64,000 nucleotides of DNA from SAR324 cluster bacterium REDSEA-S27_B3 (lineage in GTDB: Bacteria > SAR324 > NAC60-12). The notes beneath the pieces were generated by a model. It saw nothing but the letters and a program-made list of their open reading frames with translations, was not told the DNA's origin and did no database searches. The stretch covers positions 124,001-188,000 of the forward strand of contig LUQO01000005.1 of NCBI GenBank assembly GCA_001627865.1. Direction: 5' to 3'. A program made the translations under genes and the position numbers. Shown piece after piece: positions 16,636-26,781 of the stretch (the stretch's first letter is position 1; each line of letters opens with the position of its first letter).

Positions 16636-17329
16636 AATTAATAAAATGGAAACTTCCTATGGTCAAAGTCAAGTGCTGTTCGGTATCGACCTGAAGGTAA
16701 ATGAAAGTGAGGTGGTAACATTGCTTGGACGCAACGGAATGGGTAAAACGACCACTATCAATTCGATTATGGGGTTGGTTAAAGTTAAATCTGGTGAGGT
16801 TATTTTTGTAGGTGATCCAGTCCAAAAATGGCCCTCACATAGGGTAGCAAGGTCTGGAGTAGGACTTGTTCCGGAGGGACGTCAAATATTTCCGAATTTG
16901 AGTGTGTATGAAAATCTGGTGGCAACTGCAGCAAACAGATTCAAAAACAAGAATCCCTGGACACTTGATCGGGTTTTTAAATTATTTCCGCGTCTGACTG
17001 ACAGATTAAATAATATGGGGAATCAGTTATCCGGAGGTGAACAGCAGATGCTTTCAATAGGCAGGGCCTTGATGACAAACCCACGGCTATTGATTTTGGA
17101 TGAGGCCACAGAGGGACTTGCACCTTTAATTAAAATGGAAATTTGGGATTGTTTAAGGGGTTTGAAATCATCCGGACAATCTATCCTTGTGGTAGATAAA
17201 AATATTGCGGCACTCACAAAACTTGCCGACCGCCATTATATCATGGAAAAAGGGAAAATTGTCTGGACAGGTGATTCTTCCACGCTTAACAAACATAAAG
17301 AAATGCAACATCGATATTTGGGAATTTAA
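16625..17329 (+). CDS. livF: ABC transporter ATPase, LivF type
   Basis: This second ATPase of the importer has about 234 residues from a TTG at 16625. That start is preferred over the TTG at 16610 because an AGAGGAGGA ribosome site lies just before it, within livG. Motifs are LLGRNGMGKTTT (Walker A), GLVPEGRQIFPNLSVYENL, the LSGGEQQMLSIGRAL signature and LLILDEATEGLAP (Walker B). The switch region reads VVDKN rather than the common VEQN. It ends the livKHMGF operon, 52 bases before the convergent flagellin gene; no clear terminator is visible between them. Confidence 0.87.
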   Translation: MILEINKMETSYGQSQVLFGIDLKVNESEVVTLLGRNGMGKTTTINSIMGLVKVKSGEVIFVGDPVQKWPSHRVARSGVGLVPEGRQIFPNLSVYENLVATAANRFKNKNPWTLDRVFKLFPRLTDRLNNMGNQLSGGEQQMLSIGRALMTNPRLLILDEATEGLAPLIKMEIWDCLRGLKSSGQSILVVDKNIAALTKLADRHYIMEKGKIVWTGDSSTLNKHKEMQHRYLGI

Positions 17330-17381
17330 AAAGCATTTTTTAAATCTTTCTCAAACCCAATTACCATTCGCAGTCTTTATA

Positions 17382-18989
17382 TTAACCCTGAAGCAGCTGC
17401 AGAACGTTTTCAGGTAGCTGATTAGCTTGAGCCTGCATTGACTGACTGGCCGACAGAAGAATCTGGTTTCCTGTCAATTTTGACATCTCTGCAGCCATAT
17501 CAGTGTCTCTTATTGCTGACTCACCTTTTGTGATATTTTCTTCAGCAATTCTTAATGAATTGAGATTGCTTTCTACTGCATTTTTCTGGAAAGCTCCAAT
17601 TTCCCCACGGTATGATGATATTTCATCAATTGCCTGATCAATGATTCTTCCTGAATCAATGGCTCCTTGTCTGCTGGTCAAATCTACATCAAACAGACTT
17701 CTGAAACCGCTATCATTTTCCACACCCATTCCCAAGTTGCTGGTACGAATGCTCTTCAATGAAAAACTACTTTCCATTCCTGGATTTGGACCAAGATTTA
17801 CATTCTTCGTCTGTTGAGATAAGTGTACAAAGCCTTCAATGATGGGATTTTCAGGCGTGCCCACAATTTCATCTTGTGACTCTTGCACAAACTCTACACC
17901 TATAAATTCTCCCTGCTCATTTTTGACAGGAACCTCTTTTAATCCGATTGTACGATCATACTGAATCGTGATTCCCTTAGCGGGAGAGGCACCTTCGATC
18001 GCAGTGAGAAACTGGCCATTTCCTCTTGCAACCTGTCCCCCAATCCTTCCTGCTACATCCAAACCTGGTACAGATAATTCTGCTACATTAGCTTTTTCTG
18101 TCAATAAACCCGCAAGGTTAGTGGTTACAGAAAAAGAGGTATCATCACCAAACTCCTTGTGCCTGATGTAGAAAGTTTTATCTGGTGTTTCAAAAGCTTC
18201 TAAAGCCAAACTGCTGGACTTTATACTATTTTTAATTGCATGCATTACAATTCCACGTATATCTGCGGATGCTTCCTCTGCGGGAAAACGTGAAGGGTCA
18301 CGCCTATGGTTGTACAGAATTTCTTCAATGTTTTTGTTCACTAACCCTGACCTGGTGTCTATTTCCACATTTCTACCACCTTCGCTCAACAAAATGGTTA
18401 CTCCATCGCCAATATTATTTACAGTCAACGGGGCAGTTCCTTTTTTAAATGCCTGTGTTCCAACTTGCATAATATCAACTTCATAGCCTTCTGTGGGAGA
18501 AGCCTTTGTCCAGGTTTCAGCACTTACGAATCGTATATTATCTCCAACCGAAGCTCCATTTGTACCCATGCTTCCATCTAGTAAATGTTTTCCATTAAAC
18601 ATGGCTGTTTCTACGATTCGGTCCAAAGTGGTGAGTAAGTTTTCCACCTCCTGCTGATCTGCAGCAAGCATAGTCTCATCGTTAACTGCTTCATTTGCAG
18701 CGTGAACTGACAGCTGCTTCAGATGAAGCAAAATGTTACTGAATTCACTCAGGGCTCCCTCAGCTGTTTGAAACATTGCGATGGCACTTGCATTATTGCT
18801 GTGTGCCTGTCTCAAACCAGCAATTTGTCCTCTCAATCGTTCTGATGCAATCAATGAAGCTGGTCCATCGGCGGCATTATTAATTCTTGTGCCTGAACTT
18901 AGTTTTTCAATTGAGTTTCTAACATTTTTTAAATTGATGTCCGAGTGCCTCAATGTATTCAATGATATGGCATTGCTTCGAATTTTCAT
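17382..18989 (-). CDS. fliC: Flagellin
   Basis: This 535-residue flagellar filament protein has conserved ends and a variable centre. The N-terminal D0/D1 region includes IEKLSSGTRINNAADGPASL (about 27-46), a variant of the usual SGxRIxxAxDDAAG motif, then ERLRGQIAGLRQA. The C-terminal D1/D0 region includes SNLNSLRIAEENITKGESAIRDTDMAAEM and ends in QANQLPENVLQLLQG. It is exported through the flagellar type III apparatus, so it has no signal peptide. GGGAGAAAG precedes the ATG at 18989. A near-consensus sigma-28 promoter lies about 90 bases upstream, marking it as a late flagellar gene. No other flagellar genes are adjacent. Confidence 0.92.
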   Translation of the reverse strand: MKIRSNAISLNTLRHSDINLKNVRNSIEKLSSGTRINNAADGPASLIASERLRGQIAGLRQAHSNNASAIAMFQTAEGALSEFSNILLHLKQLSVHAANEAVNDETMLAADQQEVENLLTTLDRIVETAMFNGKHLLDGSMGTNGASVGDNIRFVSAETWTKASPTEGYEVDIMQVGTQAFKKGTAPLTVNNIGDGVTILLSEGGRNVEIDTRSGLVNKNIEEILYNHRRDPSRFPAEEASADIRGIVMHAIKNSIKSSSLALEAFETPDKTFYIRHKEFGDDTSFSVTTNLAGLLTEKANVAELSVPGLDVAGRIGGQVARGNGQFLTAIEGASPAKGITIQYDRTIGLKEVPVKNEQGEFIGVEFVQESQDEIVGTPENPIIEGFVHLSQQTKNVNLGPNPGMESSFSLKSIRTSNLGMGVENDSGFRSLFDVDLTSRQGAIDSGRIIDQAIDEISSYRGEIGAFQKNAVESNLNSLRIAEENITKGESAIRDTDMAAEMSKLTGNQILLSASQSMQAQANQLPENVLQLLQG

Positions 18990-19076
18990 TTTCTTTCTCC
19001 CAATAATTAGTCAAAATTTCAAGGCTTCCCCAAACTGCTAACACATTTTTGTCAGCGGGAAAAACACTTGTCTTGC

Positions 19077-19103
19077 TTTTCGGCATACTGAAAAAAAACT
19101 TTA
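19077..19103 (-). promoter_or_regulatory. Sigma-28 (FliA) promoter of the flagellin gene
   Basis: On the minus strand TAAAGTTT (19103-19096), an 11-base spacer and GCCGAAAA (19084-19077) match the FliA consensus TAAAGTTT-N11-GCCGATAA at 15 of 16 defined positions with exact spacing. Transcription would begin near 19070 and give an 80-base leader. Confidence 0.85.
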
Positions 19104-19139
19104 AAGTAAAAATGAAAAATATTGATGGATCTCTTAGTG

Positions 19140-20360
19140 TCAGCTGTCTGACGGCATTAGTTGGACTGTGATTCTGTCTGCTATCAGCATTCCTTTTGGT
19201 GTCAAACAGAGGCTGCTGCCCTTCCTGATTGCATACCCTTGCTCGCAAAGTGAATGAACATATTTTTCCTCTTGCGTGCCCCAATGCAGCCCGAAACGGT
19301 TAAGCCAATTGTCAAGGTTCACACCTTCACTCCGTCGCAATCCAAGCATTAAAAATTCTGTTGCAAGCTGAGTGGTAGTAAGCTGTTCCTTAAATTCAGT
19401 AGGTAATGTCCGTTTTTCCAGAAGATTGAGGTATGATTTAATAGACCGGATGTTTCCTCTGCGAGTTTGCTCTTTGAATGAGTGTGCTCCTGCTCCAAAA
19501 CCCAAGTAATCCTGTCCGGACCAGACCAGCAGGTTATTCCTGCCTTCGTTACCTTTTTTTGAAAAGTTTGATACTTCATATTGCAACAATCCGGCTTTTT
19601 CCAAACGATCTGTCGCCCATAAATACATTTTCTCATATTGTTCCTGATGTTCTGTTACCCATTTCCGGATCTTTGCATTTTGTCCAAAAGGTGTCCGTTC
19701 ATGTATTTCAAGCCCATATAATGATATATGCGGAGGTTTATAGGAAAGTGCCTCTTCAACATCCTTTTTGATCATTGCAATACTTTGCTCTGGTATTCCA
19801 AACATCAAATCGATGTTCCAATTGTTCAAAGGTGAATTTGCAATTGCCTCGCAAGCACAGCGCAATTCTGAAACTGTATGACAGCGTCCCAATTTCCCTA
19901 GTGTTGAAGTCTGAAAACTTTGTCCGCCTAAACTAAGGCGATTTACTCCAATTTTTGCAAGATCGTCCAAATATTCTGGAGTCACATCTTCAGGATTCAT
20001 TTCAAAAGTGATTTCAATGTTTTCTGACCAGGGGAAATGATCTCTGACATATTTGAGTAATTCTGATACCTTCGGAATGCTTAGTCTGGATGGTGTGCCT
20101 CCTCCAAGATAAATTGATTCAAGATATTTCTGACCTGACAGTTTTTTTCCCCCATCAACTTTCTGTTTTTTTTCTTCAAGTATTTTTGAGTACATAACCA
20201 TTTCTTTCAGCACCCCCTTGATGTATTTGTCATGCAAATTTGAATTGTCTTTACAAACTGCAAAGGAACAAAATGGACAAATCAAACGACAAAAAGGGAT
20301 ATGAAGATAAACCGCTGGAACGGGACTATACTTTTTATTATTTTTTTTTGATATATACAA
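19140..20360 (-). CDS. hemW: Radical SAM protein, HemW family (heme chaperone; formerly coproporphyrinogen oxidase-like)
   Basis: This 406-residue radical SAM enzyme has the CxxxCxxC cluster motif at Cys24, Cys28 and Cys31 (CRLICPFC). It is preceded by AVYLHIPF and followed by a further Cys at 36, the HemN/HemW pattern. The central GGGTPSRL and GGQSFQTSTLGKLGR segments are also typical. The short form without the HemN N-terminal extension, and the C-terminal HemN_C-type region, fit HemW, which handles heme rather than oxidising coproporphyrinogen. Start is a TTG at 20360, since no ATG is available before the first motif. It lies 36 bases upstream of the flagellin promoter but is functionally unrelated. 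Confidence 0.82.
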   Translation of the reverse strand: MYISKKNNKKYSPVPAVYLHIPFCRLICPFCSFAVCKDNSNLHDKYIKGVLKEMVMYSKILEEKKQKVDGGKKLSGQKYLESIYLGGGTPSRLSIPKVSELLKYVRDHFPWSENIEITFEMNPEDVTPEYLDDLAKIGVNRLSLGGQSFQTSTLGKLGRCHTVSELRCACEAIANSPLNNWNIDLMFGIPEQSIAMIKKDVEEALSYKPPHISLYGLEIHERTPFGQNAKIRKWVTEHQEQYEKMYLWATDRLEKAGLLQYEVSNFSKKGNEGRNNLLVWSGQDYLGFGAGAHSFKEQTRRGNIRSIKSYLNLLEKRTLPTEFKEQLTTTQLATEFLMLGLRRSEGVNLDNWLNRFGLHWGTQEEKYVHSLCEQGYAIRKGSSLCLTPKGMLIADRITVQLMPSDS

Positions 20361-20839
20361 TTTTTTTACTCTTAATATCAGTTAATTAGTTGTTACCATT
20401 TGATTTAGCAGAAGATATTTTTTATTGATTATATAAGCGTAATAATCTAGATTATAATGTGCAATTTCAGTTTGTTTTTTCTGTGTTATTAAACGATTTG
20501 ATGAATTGAGAGTACTGACATTCTTTTAACTTGAATAGCAATGAAAGTGTTAAATCATCAAATTCAACACAGATAATATTTGGATTATGGAATAATATAT
20601 TTTTTGTTTATTTGACTCTTTTTTGCTTCTATAATTAAATAGTAATTGGTACCTGGTTACGTAATTAATTCCTGAGTTTTTCCATTTAAGAATATAAGAT
20701 TTTTACACACAGCAGACCTAATTGGCAACGTGATTCCAGCCTGTAAATTTTCACGCTAGAGTCTGCATTGGACAAAAGAGGCAAGCCTTGGATTTGGTGA
20801 GCTTCATTAATTTAGAATACAAATCAAATAAGGTTATCC
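20361..20839. other. Intergenic region between divergent hemW-like and nrdJ genes
   Basis: This is 479 bases of AT-rich sequence. A TATAAT at 20630-20635 could be a -10 box for nrdJ, but the TTGACT before it is only 12 bases away, so the promoter is uncertain. I searched for a cobalamin riboswitch B12 box and for paired NrdR boxes by eye and saw neither. No tRNA or small gene is seen. Confidence 0.5.
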
Positions 20840-23800
20840 ATGAAAATCAAGCGCCTGTTCACCATGGAAGGTGAAGGACCATATCGGTCTATAGAATTTG
20901 AAAACCGAACTTCAGTTATACGCAACCCGGATGGCTCTGTAGTCTCAGAATGGGAGAATGTGACCGTGCCTAAACATTGGTCACAAGTAGCCACAGACAT
21001 CATGGCACAGAAATATTTTCGCAAGGCCGGTATTCCTAAACAACTGAAATCTACTAAAGAAAAAGGCATTCCTTCGTGGCTACAACCATCACAGCCTGAC
21101 CACGATAAGTCGATTCAGAAAGCAAATGAATCAGAATCTGTTAAAACAGAACCTACTGTGTCAGAAACAGATGCGAGAGAAGTTTTTCATAGACTCGCTG
21201 GCTGCTGGACTTATTGGGGTTACAAGCACAACTATTTCGATACAGAAGAAGATGCCCGCGCATTCTATGACGAGCTTTGCCACATGCTCGCCAATCAAAT
21301 GGCTGCACCAAATTCACCTCAATGGTTCAATACAGGACTAAATTGGGCTTATGGTTTGGATGGCCCGCCACAGGGTCATTTTTATGTAGATCCAAAAACA
21401 GAAGAAATCACACCATCCGAAGACGCTTACACACGCCCACAACCTCATGCGTGCTTCATACAGTCAGTCAAAGATGACCTGGTACGTGAAGGCGGAATCA
21501 TGGATTTATGGACACGTGAAGCAAGGCTTTTTAAATATGGATCGGGTACAGGTTCCAATTTTTCTGATTTGCGTGGAGATGCAGAGCCTCTTTCCGGTGG
21601 AGGTGTTTCCTCCGGACTGATGTCATTTCTCAAAATAGGAGATACTGCAGCAGGTTCAATTAAATCCGGGGGTACCACGCGCCGTGCAGCAAAAATGGTA
21701 TGCCTTGATGCAGATCATCCGGATATTGAACAATTTATCAACTGGAAAGTTCATGAAGAACAAAAAGTTGCTGCTCTGGTCGCAGGTTCAAAATCAATAA
21801 AAAAAATAATAAATGAATTGTTTGACGCAATTCACGGGTGGGAAGACGAATCTGAAAGGTATGACCTCCAACTAAACAAAAACCTGCAAAAAGTTGCCAA
21901 AAAAGCTCGTCAGTCAAATATGCCTTTCAGTTATGTGTATCGGATCATCCATTTGTCAAAGCAGGGCTACACCAAAGTTGCGTTCGATGAATATGATGTT
22001 GACTGGAATTCTGAAGCATATCAGTCAGTTGCCGGACAAAACGCGAACAACTCTGTAAGACTTAATAATGAATTCATGCAGGCAGTTGAACAGGATAAGG
22101 AATGGGAGCTGTATTGGCGTGTCGAGAAAGTCAAAGCAAAAAAGGAGGGAAGAGAACCTGTACCGTGCAAAACACTGAAAGCATCTGAACTATGGGAAGA
22201 GATAGCTTATGCTGCCTGGGCCTCTGCTGACCCTGGAATCCAATACGATTCAACTATTAATGAATGGCACACATGTCCTGCAGACGGGTCGATACGGGCA
22301 TCCAACCCATGCAGCGAGTACATGTTCCTGGATGACACAGCCTGTAATTTAGCTTCGTTGAATTTGTTACAATTTTGTGATCCTAAAACAGGAGAACTGG
22401 ACATAGCAAAATTGAGACATGGCTCTCGTATTTGGACTATTGTTCTGGAAATCAGTGTCTTAATGGCACAATTTCCAAGCAGGAACATTGCTGAGCTTTC
22501 ATACAAATTCCGGACACTAGGTTTGGGTTATGCTAATTTGGGGACTTATCTGATGGTAAACGGAATACCTTATGATTCACCTGAGGCTCTTGCAATATGC
22601 GGATCTATCACTTCCATTATGCACATGACTTCTTACGCGACCTCTGCTGAGATGGCCAAAGAACTTGGCACATTCCAGGGCTATGAACGAAACAGGGAAA
22701 ATATGCTGAGGGTAGTCCGGAATCATCGCAGAGCCGCGTTACGCGCTCCGGATAGTGAATATGAGGGGTTAACCATCAAGCCCGTGGGAATCGACAGTCA
22801 GCATTGCCCTCCGGAATTGCTCAAGGCAGCACAGCATGATTCAAATCTTGCCCTGAAAATGGGTGAAAAATATGGTTTCCGTAACGCACAGGTCACAGTG
22901 ATTGCCCCCACCGGTACTATCGGTTTGCTGATGGATTGTGACACTACCGGGATTGAACCAGACTTTGCTTTGGTGAAGTTCAAGAAGCTTGCAGGAGGCG
23001 GCTATTTTAAAATCATTAATAATTCCATACCTCCTGCATTACAGAAGCTTGGTTATAGCAGTGCACAAATTACTGATATTGTGCACTATATCAAGGGTCA
23101 TGCACGTTTAGACGGCAGCCCCTGTATCAATGCAAATGTTTTACGCACAAAGGGATTTACTGAAGAAGTCATAAAGCGCATAGATGACCAACTGCCGTCT
23201 GCATTTGATGTAAGCTTTGTATTTAACCTCTACACTCTGGGAGAGCAGTTTTGCAAGGAAACATTAGGTTTGACTGAGGAACAGTTAGGTGATTATGAAT
23301 TTAGTATCCTCAAGCATCTTGGATTTACCAGTAAAGAGATAGAAGCGGCAAATGACTATATTTGCGGTACAATGACTATTGAGGGTGCTCCACATCTCAA
23401 GCAGGAACATTACTGTGTTTTTGACTGTGCAAATAAATGTGGGCGTAAAGGGAAGCGTTACATTGCTCCGGAGGCACATATCCGGATGATGTCGGTCGCG
23501 CAGCCTTTTATTTCGGGATCAATTTCCAAAACAATCAATATTCCAGGTGATGCAAATGTGGAAGATATTAAAGAAGCCTATACTACATCATGGCATAAAG
23601 GATTAAAGTGCAATGCCCTTTATCGTGATGGATCAAAATTAAGTCAGCCACTAAATGTGAACGTGGATGAATATTTATGGGATGAAGATCACTCAGAGGA
23701 GAGTATTGCCGCATCACAACCGGCACAAGTCCGGATTGCTGAAAAAATAATACACCGCTATATTGCCAAAAGGAGGAAATTACCTCACCGACGTAATGGA

Positions 23801-24538
23801 TACACGCAAAAAGCCGTTATCGGAGGTCACAAACTATATCTGCGAACTGGAGAATATGAAGACGGAACAATCGGAGAGATATTTGTAGATATGCATAAGG
23901 AAGGCGCAGCCTTCAGAAGCCTGATGAACAGCTTTGCGATAGCCATTTCACTTGGTCTGCAGCATGGAGTCCCTCTGGAGGAATTTGTAGAAGCCTTTAT
24001 TTTTACTCGCTTTGAGCCGAATGGTATTGTTTCCGGTAATGATACAATCAAAATGAGCACATCCATTATAGATTACATTTTCAGAGAACTTGCAATTTCG
24101 TACCTTGGACGCAACGAACTGGCACATGTTCATCCGGATGAATTACAAGCCAGTGCAGTCCATTCACAAAATGAAGATGAACCGGAGTTTGATAATGAAC
24201 AAGTAATCTCAGAGAGAACTCTCAGCACAGAAGAAAGCCAGGCCTTTCTTGAAAATGAGAAAGTCGAATTTGAAGGGGTAGATTTTGCTTTGCTGAAAAA
24301 TACTGATTCTGAGCTGGAAACTGTTCATGCAGATTATTCCGGTAATTCAGATTTTGCTGTAAACACTACTATCGAAAATTGGGAAGCACAAAACCGTTCC
24401 ACAGTAAGCCTTGCTCAGGAAGCACGAATGAAGGGTTACGAAGGTGAAGCTTGTCACACATGCCAGCAATTCACTATGGTAAGAAACGGTTCATGTCTCA
24501 AATGTGCTTCCTGTGGAGCAACCAGCGGTTGCTCATAA
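20840..24538 (+). CDS. nrdJ: Adenosylcobalamin-dependent ribonucleotide reductase (class II)
   Basis: This large 1232-residue class II reductase makes deoxyribonucleotides using B12 to generate its thiyl radical, so it needs no oxygen. Visible parts are the N-terminal [24 protein letters not shown], the substrate-site region [21 protein letters not shown], the loop [21 protein letters not shown], and a C-terminal cysteine-rich tail (CHTC, then CLKCASCG) that recycles the active-site disulfide and resembles a zinc ribbon. Length matches the long bacterial NrdJ form. It implies that the cell makes or imports cobalamin. The gene stands alone, with a strong hairpin after it. Confidence 0.95.
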   Translation: MKIKRLFTMEGEGPYRSIEFENRTSVIRNPDGSVVSEWENVTVPKHWSQVATDIMAQKYFRKAGIPKQLKSTKEKGIPSWLQPSQPDHDKSIQKANESESVKTEPTVSETDAREVFHRLAGCWTYWGYKHNYFDTEEDARAFYDELCHMLANQMAAPNSPQWFNTGLNWAYGLDGPPQGHFYVDPKTEEITPSEDAYTRPQPHACFIQSVKDDLVREGGIMDLWTREARLFKYGSGTGSNFSDLRGDAEPLSGGGVSSGLMSFLKIGDTAAGSIKSGGTTRRAAKMVCLDADHPDIEQFINWKVHEEQKVAALVAGSKSIKKIINELFDAIHGWEDESERYDLQLNKNLQKVAKKARQSNMPFSYVYRIIHLSKQGYTKVAFDEYDVDWNSEAYQSVAGQNANNSVRLNNEFMQAVEQDKEWELYWRVEKVKAKKEGREPVPCKTLKASELWEEIAYAAWASADPGIQYDSTINEWHTCPADGSIRASNPCSEYMFLDDTACNLASLNLLQFCDPKTGELDIAKLRHGSRIWTIVLEISVLMAQFPSRNIAELSYKFRTLGLGYANLGTYLMVNGIPYDSPEALAICGSITSIMHMTSYATSAEMAKELGTFQGYERNRENMLRVVRNHRRAALRAPDSEYEGLTIKPVGIDSQHCPPELLKAAQHDSNLALKMGEKYGFRNAQVTVIAPTGTIGLLMDCDTTGIEPDFALVKFKKLAGGGYFKIINNSIPPALQKLGYSSAQITDIVHYIKGHARLDGSPCINANVLRTKGFTEEVIKRIDDQLPSAFDVSFVFNLYTLGEQFCKETLGLTEEQLGDYEFSILKHLGFTSKEIEAANDYICGTMTIEGAPHLKQEHYCVFDCANKCGRKGKRYIAPEAHIRMMSVAQPFISGSISKTINIPGDANVEDIKEAYTTSWHKGLKCNALYRDGSKLSQPLNVNVDEYLWDEDHSEESIAASQPAQVRIAEKIIHRYIAKRRKLPHRRNGYTQKAVIGGHKLYLRTGEYEDGTIGEIFVDMHKEGAAFRSLMNSFAIAISLGLQHGVPLEEFVEAFIFTRFEPNGIVSGNDTIKMSTSIIDYIFRELAISYLGRNELAHVHPDELQASAVHSQNEDEPEFDNEQVISERTLSTEESQAFLENEKVEFEGVDFALLKNTDSELETVHADYSGNSDFAVNTTIENWEAQNRSTVSLAQEARMKGYEGEACHTCQQFTMVRNGSCLKCASCGATSGCS

Positions 24539-24620
24539 ATATTTCTGCAGTAACTATTGTTAAGAAAAACGCTTTAAACAAAAGTCGATTTCAAAGCAAT
24601 TGCTCATTGCTGCTGAAAAT

Positions 24621-24659
24621 TTTGAAAAGCAGACTTAATAGTTAAGCCTGCTTTTCAAA
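24621..24659 (+). terminator. Long stem-loop after nrdJ
   Basis: Perfect 12-bp arms TTTGAAAAGCAG (24621-24632) and CTGCTTTTCAAA (24648-24659) enclose a second 5-bp stem CTTAA/TTAAG with a TAG loop and one A-C mismatch between the stems. It lies 82 bases after the nrdJ stop and 27 before the next start. T-richness is inside the stem rather than after it, so it may work as a terminator in either direction or as an mRNA 3' end. Confidence 0.6.
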
Positions 24660-24685
24660 GAATAAAGTTCATCACTTGCCTGACA

Positions 24686-25927
24686 GTGAACTTCCCTTTA
24701 CAATCTCAAACAAATTCAAGACGCGGAATTGCCCTGTTAATCACCTTGGTGATATTAGCTCTTCTTGCTGTCTTCATGACTGAGTTTTCTTTTGAAACTA
24801 AACTCGAAACAAGAGGAATCCAGAACTATCAGGCATCCTTCAAAGCCCGGAATGCCGTTAAATCAATGTTCAAGGCAGTACTGGAAGGTTTGGAAGGCCA
24901 GGAAGAAGTTAAATTTTTCCGGCAATATGTTTGGAGTTTAATTTCAATCGGAAATTCAGGCAGGGATATATCAATTTTGAACCCGCCAAATCCTGTCAGA
25001 CTACCTGCAGGAGTAATATCTGATTTTCCTGATGTATCATTCTACACACCTTATATACGACCGATTGATCAACTGTATAATCTAAACCGTATTCAGCCAC
25101 GTTCAAAAACAGGAATACCTGAATCCAAGTCGGATGTGCACCTTGCAAATCAATTTATTAACATTCTGAAAAAATGGAATCTCTCTGCCAAAACTCAAGC
25201 AGGAGCAACATTTGTCACACAAAATATAACAATAAGTGAAAATGAAATTTTAACGATATATACAGCAATTTTCGACTGGATGGATAAGGATTTATATATA
25301 TATGACTCATCTGTCTACGGTACAATTGGAGCAGAAACAGATACATATCTTATTGCTGATTTACCAATTGAAATAAAAAACGGACATTTGGATCAATTAA
25401 ACGAAATAATGTTGATCAATGGGATTGAAAATAAAAGAACTCCCCTTGAATTATGGGATAATAGTTTCACAACCTACCCTGTAGGAAACAAATATGAATC
25501 ATTTGCTGATCATACATCTATAAAACCTCGAATAAATGTAAATTTGGCAACTTATGAAGAAATAGTTGAATTTTTGGAACAATTTGATCAATTCACAAAT
25601 TACTTTACAAATTTCTCCCAATCAAATTACGAGAATAACTACGCACAAAATTTTTATCAAAAAAGAAATGAAATCGCGGATGAGCTAACAAAACTTCCCA
25701 GAGTTATTCTGAGCAGCAATGACATAAAAAATAAACTTAGAAAAATCACACAGTATTATAGCAAAATCCATGACTACTTTACTCCGTACAGTTATTGGTA
25801 TGAAATACGCCTGAAAACTGAGATAGACAACGTTATCGCTTTAGTGAAAGCGATTGTATCTGTGAACAGGAATAACGACACAGGAAAAGTTACAAAATTA
25901 ATAATTCATGATTTTTTGCTTCAGTAA
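24686..25927 (+). CDS. gspK: GspK-like minor pseudopilin of type II secretion
   Basis: This 413-residue protein has a prepilin-type N-terminus: a short leader ending in SRRG (Gly14), then IALLITLVILALLAVFMTEFSFE as the hydrophobic helix. The residue five after the cleavage glycine is Ile rather than Glu, which is characteristic of GspK among pseudopilins. The long C-terminal domain includes VNLATYEEIVEFL, the helix-hairpin-helix-like stretch seen in GspK. It would cap the type II pseudopilus. Start is a GTG at 24686. No other gsp genes are present here; it is followed after 6 bases by birA, so the gene looks detached from the main secretion cluster. Confidence 0.7.
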   Translation: MNFPLQSQTNSRRGIALLITLVILALLAVFMTEFSFETKLETRGIQNYQASFKARNAVKSMFKAVLEGLEGQEEVKFFRQYVWSLISIGNSGRDISILNPPNPVRLPAGVISDFPDVSFYTPYIRPIDQLYNLNRIQPRSKTGIPESKSDVHLANQFINILKKWNLSAKTQAGATFVTQNITISENEILTIYTAIFDWMDKDLYIYDSSVYGTIGAETDTYLIADLPIEIKNGHLDQLNEIMLINGIENKRTPLELWDNSFTTYPVGNKYESFADHTSIKPRINVNLATYEEIVEFLEQFDQFTNYFTNFSQSNYENNYAQNFYQKRNEIADELTKLPRVILSSNDIKNKLRKITQYYSKIHDYFTPYSYWYEIRLKTEIDNVIALVKAIVSVNRNNDTGKVTKLIIHDFLLQ

Positions 25928-25933
25928 AAGATA

Positions 25934-26776
25934 ATGTCTGAAAAAATCGGCACAAAGATAATACACCTGAATGAAGTAGATTCAACAAATTCATACCTGA
26001 AAGCTAATCCGGAATTGCTGAATCAACACGGATTGGTAGTTCTCACAGACATGCAAACTTCCGGACGAGGAAGAGCAGCAAGGAAGTTTGTTTCCCTTCC
26101 GGGGAAAAACCTGACATTTTCCGTGGTTTTACATCCCCAAATGCCTGTGGGAGAAATTCAAATATACTCTTTATTAGCAAGTGTAGTTGTTGCTCGAGTG
26201 CTTGAAAATTATGTCAGCAAAATCCGTCTTAAATGGCCAAATGACGTGCTGGTAAATGAAAAAAAAATATGCGGAATTTTGCTGGAGACAATCACTATTT
26301 CAGAACAGCATTTCCCAATATTGATTATGGGGATAGGATTAAATACAAAAGGGAATCATACCGATTATCCTGAAGAGTTAAAGGATATTGTGACGACATT
26401 AGAATTTGAAATGTCACAAAATTCAAACAAAATACTAAATGCTGAAACAGCAATTACTCTTAAAAATCAAACTGTTTTTCATCAGCTTTTGAAAGAGCTG
26501 GAATTCTGTCTGGAAAAATTTAACTACACAAAGAAAGTTTCAGGAAATAAAAAAAATACTGGCTGCACATCTGCTTTGTTGAATGAATGGTTACAACGAT
26601 CAAAGGCAATAGGCAGGAAGGTATGCAGTTTGTATAACACACAAGGTCAGCCAAATTCCTCAAGAACAATTGGTTTGATTGCAGGGCTGACGAAAGAAGG
26701 TTATTTACAAATTCGGACAGAGGATGGTGATATACTGACACATGTGTCCGGAGACATTATTGATTTAAATAATTAA
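25934..26776 (+). CDS. birA: Biotin--[acetyl-CoA carboxylase] ligase
   Basis: This 280-residue biotin protein ligase has the biotinyl-AMP loop TSGRGRAARKFVS (about 41-53, the GRGRxx motif) and LKWPNDVLVNEKKICGILLE (about 98-117) with the catalytic lysine. A small C-terminal domain follows from about residue 215. It attaches biotin to carboxyl carrier proteins. The N-terminal DNA-binding domain of E. coli BirA is missing, so it is not expected to repress biotin genes. It sits 6 bases after gspK and 5 bases before coaX, suggesting one transcript. An insertion of about 40 residues around 160-205 looks variable. Confidence 0.9.
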   Translation: MSEKIGTKIIHLNEVDSTNSYLKANPELLNQHGLVVLTDMQTSGRGRAARKFVSLPGKNLTFSVVLHPQMPVGEIQIYSLLASVVVARVLENYVSKIRLKWPNDVLVNEKKICGILLETITISEQHFPILIMGIGLNTKGNHTDYPEELKDIVTTLEFEMSQNSNKILNAETAITLKNQTVFHQLLKELEFCLEKFNYTKKVSGNKKNTGCTSALLNEWLQRSKAIGRKVCSLYNTQGQPNSSRTIGLIAGLTKEGYLQIRTEDGDILTHVSGDIIDLNN

Positions 26777-26781
26777 TTTAT

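Noticed and set aside
20612-20635. TTGACT and TATAAT upstream of nrdJ as a promoter
   Set aside because: The 12-base spacer is too short for sigma-70; only the TATAAT might be used.
20361-20839. Possible cobalamin riboswitch before the B12-dependent reductase
   Set aside because: No B12-box sequence or matching stem arrangement could be seen.
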